A DNA stretch of 64,000 bases from Pontivivens sp032464575 (GTDB taxonomy: Bacteria; Pseudomonadota; Alphaproteobacteria; Rhodobacterales; Rhodobacteraceae): contig JAWDKM010000003.1 in the NCBI GenBank assembly GCA_032464575.1, positions 496,001 to 560,000 on the forward strand, read 5' to 3'. Each line of letters starts with the position of its first letter. Position 1 is the first letter of the stretch. The position numbers and the translations under genes are program-made. The notes beneath the pieces are model-generated. The model was not told the DNA's origin. It did not search any database and worked only from the letters and a program-made list of their open reading frames with translations. Shown here piece after piece: positions 59,460 through 64,000 of this stretch.

Positions 59460-59993
59460 TCAGGTGAGATTGAAGAGGAGCGCCATCAGGAGGGTGTAGC
59501 CCGCAGCGCTTCCCGCGATCAGCAGGAGCGTGCGCATGTCGAGGGTGGCCCGCGGCGGCGCGCCGTCCGCGGCCGGGCGCCAGAAGAGTTCCGGCCATGT
59601 GTAGGCCACGAAATCGCCCAGCGTGAACAGCGCCACCAGCTTTCCGTCGGCGTCGAGGATCGGCAGCCGGCGGAAGCGTTCGTTGGACATGATGCGCAGC
59701 CAGTCGACCACGTCGTCCTCCGCCCGGCCGGTGCGCGGATTGGCGGTCATCACTTCGGAGACGCGGGTCTGGGCAGGGCTGCGGTGCCGGGCGACGACGC
59801 GAGTCAGGATGTCACGCTCGGTCAGGATGCCGATGACGTCGTCCTCATCACCATGGACCACGACCGCGCATCCGTAGTTGTAGGCGGACATGGCCTGTGC
59901 CGTCGCCTCGATCATGTCGTCGGGGCGGCAGGTCAGCGGCGGCGGCTTCTGGGCGAATTCGGGCCGGTCCGCAATCATCATCTGTTGTTGCAC
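59460..59993 (-). CDS. CBS-pair protein with C-terminal membrane anchor (copy 2)
   Basis: A 177-aa paralog of copy 1 with the same build: CBS pair, shared RIMSNERFRRLPILD and TLGDFVAYTWPELFW, and a C-terminal helix (TLLLIAGSAAGYTLLMALLF). It starts at GTG 59993, four bases after GGGGGAG; the ATG pair inside is too far from that site. The two copies are 74 bp apart in tandem and likely arose by duplication, perhaps forming a heterodimer at the membrane. Confidence 0.84.
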   Translation of the reverse strand: MQQQMMIADRPEFAQKPPPLTCRPDDMIEATAQAMSAYNYGCAVVVHGDEDDVIGILTERDILTRVVARHRSPAQTRVSEVMTANPRTGRAEDDVVDWLRIMSNERFRRLPILDADGKLVALFTLGDFVAYTWPELFWRPAADGAPPRATLDMRTLLLIAGSAAGYTLLMALLFNLT

Positions 59994-60071
59994 GCCGCTC
60001 CCCCGGGATCGCCCTTCACCCCAGACCTAGACCGCTTCCCATTTCGCGACAAGTTGTCCCACGCGTCAGTC

Positions 60072-60617
60072 TCATGGCCGGGTGAAGCGGACCTTGCCGA
60101 TATGGGGCAGGTTGCGGTTGCGCTGGGCGTAGTCGATGCCGTAGCCCACGACGAACTCGTCGGGGATCTCGAAGCCGGTCCAGGTGGCGCGGATGTCCGC
60201 CTCCCGCCGGGAGGGCTTGTCGAGAAGGGCGCAGACCTCCAGCCGGGCGGGCTTGCGCGCGCGCAGCATCCCCGTGACGTGCTTGAGGGTGAAGCCGGTG
60301 TCGACGATGTCCTCCACCACCAGCACGTCGCGCCCCTCGATGCCGGAGCGCAGATCCTTGAGGATCCGCACCTCGCGGGTCGATTCCATGCCGTCGCCAT
60401 AGGACGACGCCTCGATGAAATCGACCTCCACCGGCAGGTCGAGCTCGCGCACCAGGTCGGCGATGAAAACGAAGGAGCCGCGCAACAGCCCCACCACGAC
60501 GAGCTTGTCGGTGTCGGCGAAGTGATCGGAGATCTCGCGCGCCAGCGCCTCCACGCGCGCGGCGATGGACTTGGCCGAGATCATCTCGTCGATCACGTAG
60601 GTGAGCGGTTGTGTCAT
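60072..60617 (-). CDS. hpt: Hypoxanthine phosphoribosyltransferase
   Basis: A 181-aa purine-salvage enzyme making IMP/GMP from hypoxanthine/guanine and PRPP. The PRPP-binding motif is VLVVEDIVDTGFTL; LLRGSFVFIADLVREL and VVGYGIDYAQRNRNLPHIGKV are typical of bacterial Hpt. GGAGAG precedes the ATG at 60617. Divergent from the COQ10-like gene. Confidence 0.95.
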   Translation of the reverse strand: MTQPLTYVIDEMISAKSIAARVEALAREISDHFADTDKLVVVGLLRGSFVFIADLVRELDLPVEVDFIEASSYGDGMESTREVRILKDLRSGIEGRDVLVVEDIVDTGFTLKHVTGMLRARKPARLEVCALLDKPSRREADIRATWTGFEIPDEFVVGYGIDYAQRNRNLPHIGKVRFTRP

Positions 60618-60683
60618 GGAACTCTCCGTTGTGGCGGGCGCTTCTTTACGGCAGAAAACGGCACCGGACCAGAGTGAGCAGAC

Positions 60684-61130
60684 ATGACGACCCATTCCGA
60701 GACCCGCGAGATGCCATACACGGCCGATCAGATCTACGACCTGGTCGCCGATGTCGAATCCTACCCGAAATTCATCCCCTGGGTCGCGGCCTGTCGCGTG
60801 CGCCAGGAGCGGGAGATCGAGGGCGGCAAGGTGGTGGACGCGGACCTGGTCGTCAGCTTCAAGGTGTTCCGGGAGAGTTTCCTCAGCCGCGTGACCATGA
60901 AGCCCGAGCCCAACACGATCGACGTCGAATATCTCGACGGGCCCTTCAAGTACCTCATCAACAACTGGCGGTTCGAGGACAAGCCCGACGGCGGGTGCAA
61001 GGTCCACTTCTACGTCGACTTCCAGTTCAAGAGCCGCGTGCTGCAGGCCGCCATCGGCGCGGTCTTCAACGAGGCGATGCGCCGGATCGTGCGCGCCTTC
61101 GAGAAACGGGCCGACCAGCTCTACGGTTGA
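60684..61130 (+). CDS. COQ10/RatA-type START-domain protein
   Basis: A 148-aa polyketide-cyclase/START protein with SxxQIYDLVADVESYPKFIPWVAACRV, the classic opening of the COQ10/RatA family, and GPFKYLINNWRF in the middle. Members bind ubiquinone or related lipids and help its use in respiration; the RatA toxin label is another family name. It is a free-standing gene near lipA, a common arrangement in this group. Confidence 0.9.
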   Translation: MTTHSETREMPYTADQIYDLVADVESYPKFIPWVAACRVRQEREIEGGKVVDADLVVSFKVFRESFLSRVTMKPEPNTIDVEYLDGPFKYLINNWRFEDKPDGGCKVHFYVDFQFKSRVLQAAIGAVFNEAMRRIVRAFEKRADQLYG

Positions 61131-61132
61131 GC

Positions 61133-61192
61133 CGCCTCCGGCGGGAGTATTTGGGCGAACTCGAAGCGGCTTTCGAATTCGCTCAAATACTC
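61133..61192. terminator. Inverted pair of dispersed elements, bidirectional terminator
   Basis: After GCCTCCGGCGGG, the 21-nt arms at 61145-61165 and 61172-61192 pair at 19 of 21 positions with a six-base loop (GCGGCT); each arm begins GAGTATTTG. They separate the convergent COQ10-like and DUF2126 genes. Confidence 0.85.
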
Positions 61193-61226
61193 ATGTCGGC
61201 TCGGTTTTCGGAGGCGAGCCGCGCCT

Positions 61227-64000
61227 TCAGGTGCGCCGCAGGTCCAGCGTGCGGGGGAAGTCCGGGTGGGTGCCGAGGTACCGGGGCATGGCGAGGTTCG
61301 GGGTGTGGCCCCCGGCCTCGAACCTCGCGATGCGGCGGCCCTCGGCTTCCAGCGCGTTGATCGGCCGGGTCTCGTGGGCGCGGCCGCCGGGGTGATGGAC
61401 CTGGTAGGTGCAGCCCCCGACGGAGCGGCCGGAGATGCTGTCCCAGAGGTCGAAGGTCAGCGGCGCATGGGCCGGGATGGTGGGGTGCAGCGCGCTCCAC
61501 GGTTGCCAGGAGCGGAAGCGGACGCCGCCGATCTGGGCGGTCCCGACCTTTTCCAGCGGCACCGCGTAGCCGTTGCAGGTGAGCTTGTAGCGGGGATCGG
61601 CGTTGGTGAGCTTCACCTGTAGCCGCTCGACCGATGAGTCGACGAAGCGGGCGGTGCCACCCGCAGTGGATTCCTCGCCCAGCACCAGCCAGGGCTCGAT
61701 GGCCGAGCGGATCTCGATCCCGGCCCCGTCGACCTCGACCCGGCCCGCGACGGGGAAGCGGAAGTCGTACTGAGCGGCGAACCAGCTTTCCTCGAAGGGC
61801 GTGCCGTGGGCCTGCGACAGGTCGGCGAGCACGCGGCGGAAGTCCTGCCAGCAGTGCTCGGGCAGCAGGTACTTGTCGTGCAGATGGGTGCCGTGGGGGG
61901 CGAGCGCGCCCGTGTAGGGCGTCTCCCAGAACCAGGCGATGAGGGCGCGGATGATGAGGGACTGCGCCATGGCCATGCGCGGATGGGGCGGCATCTCGAA
62001 CCCGCGGAATTCCACGAGGCCGAGGCGGCCGGAGGGGCCATCGGGGGAGAAGAGCTTGTCGATGCAGATCTCGGCGCGGTGGGTGTTGCCGGTCAGGTCC
62101 GTCAGCAGGTGGCGGAAGATGCGGTCGACGAGCCAGAGGGGCGGGTTGCCGCCCAGCCGCTCGACCTCCTTCAGCGCGATCTCCATCTCGTAGAGGCTGT
62201 CGTGGCGCGCCTCGTCGAGGCGGGGCGCCTGGCTGGTTGGCCCGATGAACATGCCGGAGAAGAGGTAGCTGAGCGACGGGTGGGTCTGCCAGTAGCGGAT
62301 GATGGAGCCGAGGAGATCGGGCCGGCGCAGGAACGGGCTGTCGCCCGGTGTCTGTCCGCCGACCACGATGTGATTGCCGCCGCCGGAGCCCGTGGGCCGC
62401 CCGTCCACCATGAAGGTGAAGCTGTCGAGGCCGATGGCGCGGGCTTCCTCGTAGAGCGTCTCGGTCACCTCGCGCAGATGCGGCCAGGTGTAGGTCGGCT
62501 GGATGTTGACCTCGATGACGCCGGGGTCGGGGGTCACTCCGATCAGGTTCATGCGCCCGTCGCGCGGTGGCTCGTAGCCCTCCACGTGGACGGGCTGCTC
62601 GAGCTCGGCGGCGGTCTCCTCGATCGCGGTGACGAGGTCGATATACTCCTCTGCCGTGCCGGTGGGCGGGAGGAAGACGCAGATGCGGCCGTCCCGTGGC
62701 TCGACGGTCAGCGCGGTGCGCACCGGCTGATCGCCATCGACGAAGACGGTGTGCGCGGCCATCCAGTCGTCAGAGGGCTCCTGCGTCGGTTGCGAGATCG
62801 CGCGCCCCTCCGCCGTCTGCGGCAGCGGGCCGGGGCGGGTCATCGGATCGCGGACGAAGGGCATCTGCATGATGCGGCGCGCCTCGCTCTGATGCTCGAG
62901 CGAGCCGAGGGGCAGGCGGAAGCCGGCCGGGCTGTCGCCGGGCATGAGGTAGAGCTTGCCGCGCCGGGTCTTCCACCGCTCGGAGCGCCAGCGGAAGCGG
63001 CGACCGTCCTTGGCCTGGGCGAGCTGCAGCGGCAGGACGTAGGCCGTGGGCGTGCCGAGGCCGCGTTCGAAGACCTTGACCAGCCGCGCGCGTTCCTGCG
63101 GGTCCTCCAGCTTGTTGTCTTCGGGGGTGACGTTCGGCGGCAGGTCCTGTTCGCGCAGCGCGAAGGCGGCGGGGTCCTCGTAGGTCGGGGCGGCGAGGTC
63201 GCGCTCCACCTCCAGCGCGTCGCAGAGGTGGTTCATGAAGGTCTCTGCCGTCTCGACATCGGCGCCCTGCGCGCCTTCGGTCGCGACCAGATCCGGGTTC
63301 TTCCACAGCGGGATGCCGTCGTCGCGCCAGTAGAGCGAGAAGGCCCAGCGGGGGAGCTGTTCGCCCGGATACCACTTGCCCTGGCCGTAGTGGAGCATGC
63401 CGCCGGGCGCGAACTTCTCGCGCAGGCGGCGGATGAGCTGATCGGCCTTCTCGCGCTTGGTGGGGCCGACGGCATCCACGGTCCACTCGGCGCCGTCGCG
63501 GTCGTAGGCGGAGACGAAGGTGGGCTCGCCGCCCATGGTCAGCCGCACGTCGCCCGCCTCGAGCTTGCGGTCGATCATGTGGCCGGTGCGGTCGAGCGCG
63601 GCCCAGTCGGCCTCGCCGATCGGGGCGGTGACGCGGGGCGGCTCCTCGATCCGGTCGACGCGCATGTCGAAGTCGAACTCGACATCGGCCTTTTCCAGCG
63701 AGCCCGCGATGGGGGCGGCGGAGGAGGGGATGGGCGTGGCCGCCAGCGGAATGTGCCCCTCGCCCGCGAAGAGGCCGGAGGTGGGGTCGAGGCCCACCCA
63801 GCCTGCGCCGGGCAGATAGACCTCGGCCCAGGCGTGCAGGTCGGTGAAGTCGGCCTCCGGCCCGCTCGGCCCGTCGATCGCCTTCAGATCCGCGGTGAGC
63901 TGCACGAGGTAGCCGGAGACGAAGCGCGCGGCGTAGCCGCATTCGCGCAGCATGTTGACGAGCAGCCAGGCGCTGTCGCGGCAGGAGCCCAACGCCTTCT
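61227..64000 (-). CDS. Large transglutaminase-like protein with DUF2126 (5' part outside window)
   Basis: The frame is open to the right edge, so the N-terminus is missing; about 924 residues remain. The visible part starts inside the transglutaminase core (GSCRDSAWLLVNMLRECGY with the catalytic Cys, then LHAWAEVYLPGAGWVGLDPTSG with the His and Asp). A long DUF2126 region follows, with TMGGEPTFVSAYDRDGAEW, FMVDGRPTGSGGGNHIVVGG and FRGFEMPPHPRMAMAQSL, to the C-terminus. Such proteins often sit with alpha-E and circularly permuted ATP-grasp genes in a peptide-modifying cluster; those genes would lie beyond the edge. Confidence 0.9.
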   Translation of the reverse strand, partial: KALGSCRDSAWLLVNMLRECGYAARFVSGYLVQLTADLKAIDGPSGPEADFTDLHAWAEVYLPGAGWVGLDPTSGLFAGEGHIPLAATPIPSSAAPIAGSLEKADVEFDFDMRVDRIEEPPRVTAPIGEADWAALDRTGHMIDRKLEAGDVRLTMGGEPTFVSAYDRDGAEWTVDAVGPTKREKADQLIRRLREKFAPGGMLHYGQGKWYPGEQLPRWAFSLYWRDDGIPLWKNPDLVATEGAQGADVETAETFMNHLCDALEVERDLAAPTYEDPAAFALREQDLPPNVTPEDNKLEDPQERARLVKVFERGLGTPTAYVLPLQLAQAKDGRRFRWRSERWKTRRGKLYLMPGDSPAGFRLPLGSLEHQSEARRIMQMPFVRDPMTRPGPLPQTAEGRAISQPTQEPSDDWMAAHTVFVDGDQPVRTALTVEPRDGRICVFLPPTGTAEEYIDLVTAIEETAAELEQPVHVEGYEPPRDGRMNLIGVTPDPGVIEVNIQPTYTWPHLREVTETLYEEARAIGLDSFTFMVDGRPTGSGGGNHIVVGGQTPGDSPFLRRPDLLGSIIRYWQTHPSLSYLFSGMFIGPTSQAPRLDEARHDSLYEMEIALKEVERLGGNPPLWLVDRIFRHLLTDLTGNTHRAEICIDKLFSPDGPSGRLGLVEFRGFEMPPHPRMAMAQSLIIRALIAWFWETPYTGALAPHGTHLHDKYLLPEHCWQDFRRVLADLSQAHGTPFEESWFAAQYDFRFPVAGRVEVDGAGIEIRSAIEPWLVLGEESTAGGTARFVDSSVERLQVKLTNADPRYKLTCNGYAVPLEKVGTAQIGGVRFRSWQPWSALHPTIPAHAPLTFDLWDSISGRSVGGCTYQVHHPGGRAHETRPINALEAEGRRIARFEAGGHTPNLAMPRYLGTHPDFPRTLDLRRT

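Overview
The window is a stretch of chromosome from a high-GC alphaproteobacterium, most likely a Rhodobacterales (Roseobacter/Rhodobacter-type) organism. Support comes from the strong GC bias, a split cobalamin-dependent methionine-synthase module next to a PF13769 'virulence factor' gene, a giant class II ribonucleotide reductase NrdJ, a GTTC-N7-GTTC SOS box, a GntR-suyAB sulfolactate locus, and many copies of a short GCCTCCGGCGGG..TATTT..AAG intergenic element that I associate with this order. I see no tRNA, rRNA, CRISPR array, insertion sequence or prophage. About 57 protein genes are packed tightly, many with 4-bp ATGA or GTGA overlaps.

Layout. 1-4.8 kb: end of an MFS transporter, a small lipoprotein, then a minus-strand C1/methionine operon (PF13769 protein, MetF-like protein, methyl-THF:cobalamin methyltransferase) divergent from canonical metF. 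4.8-8.6 kb: MscS channel, Ppx/GppA phosphatase and RlmE. 8.7-15.7 kb: an orphan PstB-like ATPase and a four-gene peptide-type ABC importer. 16-24.5 kb: metabolic accessory genes, namely a P450 with an Ala in place of the usual I-helix Thr, a Cys/Met-metabolism PLP enzyme, a GntR regulator facing suyAB-comC-like sulfolactate genes across a twin palindromic operator, galM, and a Rieske oxygenase coupled to a 72-aa protein. 24.5-28.7 kb: nrdJ with a 528-bp leader holding two NrdR-box matches and several hairpins. 29-33.3 kb: two histidine kinases around an 810-bp gene-empty stretch, then an MBL hydrolase. 33.3-42.7 kb: gyrA (TTG start), AI-2E transporter, a DXD glycosyltransferase-like protein, ssb and uvrA around an SOS box, and a methyltransferase-like protein. 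42.7-52.2 kb: a secreted protein, CBS protein, coaD, two cyclophilins, tyrS, anmK, a UbiH-type hydroxylase, a pyrimidine 5'-nucleotidase and a methyltransferase. 52.3-55.8 kb: GntR + hydratase, a class C beta-lactamase-like hydrolase and a Tat-exported MBL enzyme. 56-64 kb: lipA, a LysM-rhodanese fusion, a frameshifted kinase-like gene behind two tandem CBS-TM genes, hpt, a COQ10/RatA-type START protein, and the 3' part of a large transglutaminase/DUF2126 gene that runs off the edge.

Themes. The organism depends on cobalamin for at least two core steps visible here (methionine synthesis and deoxyribonucleotide synthesis). Sulfolactate use (SuyAB yields pyruvate and sulfite) fits a marine lifestyle. 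Convergent genes are separated by recurring inverted-repeat elements that look like bidirectional terminators. I did not find a clearly new multi-gene system. The least explained items are the CBS-TM/kinase operon, the LysM-rhodanese fusion, the twin TGTTACAG palindromes, the structured nrdJ leader and the PF13769/MetF-like/methyltransferase operon.
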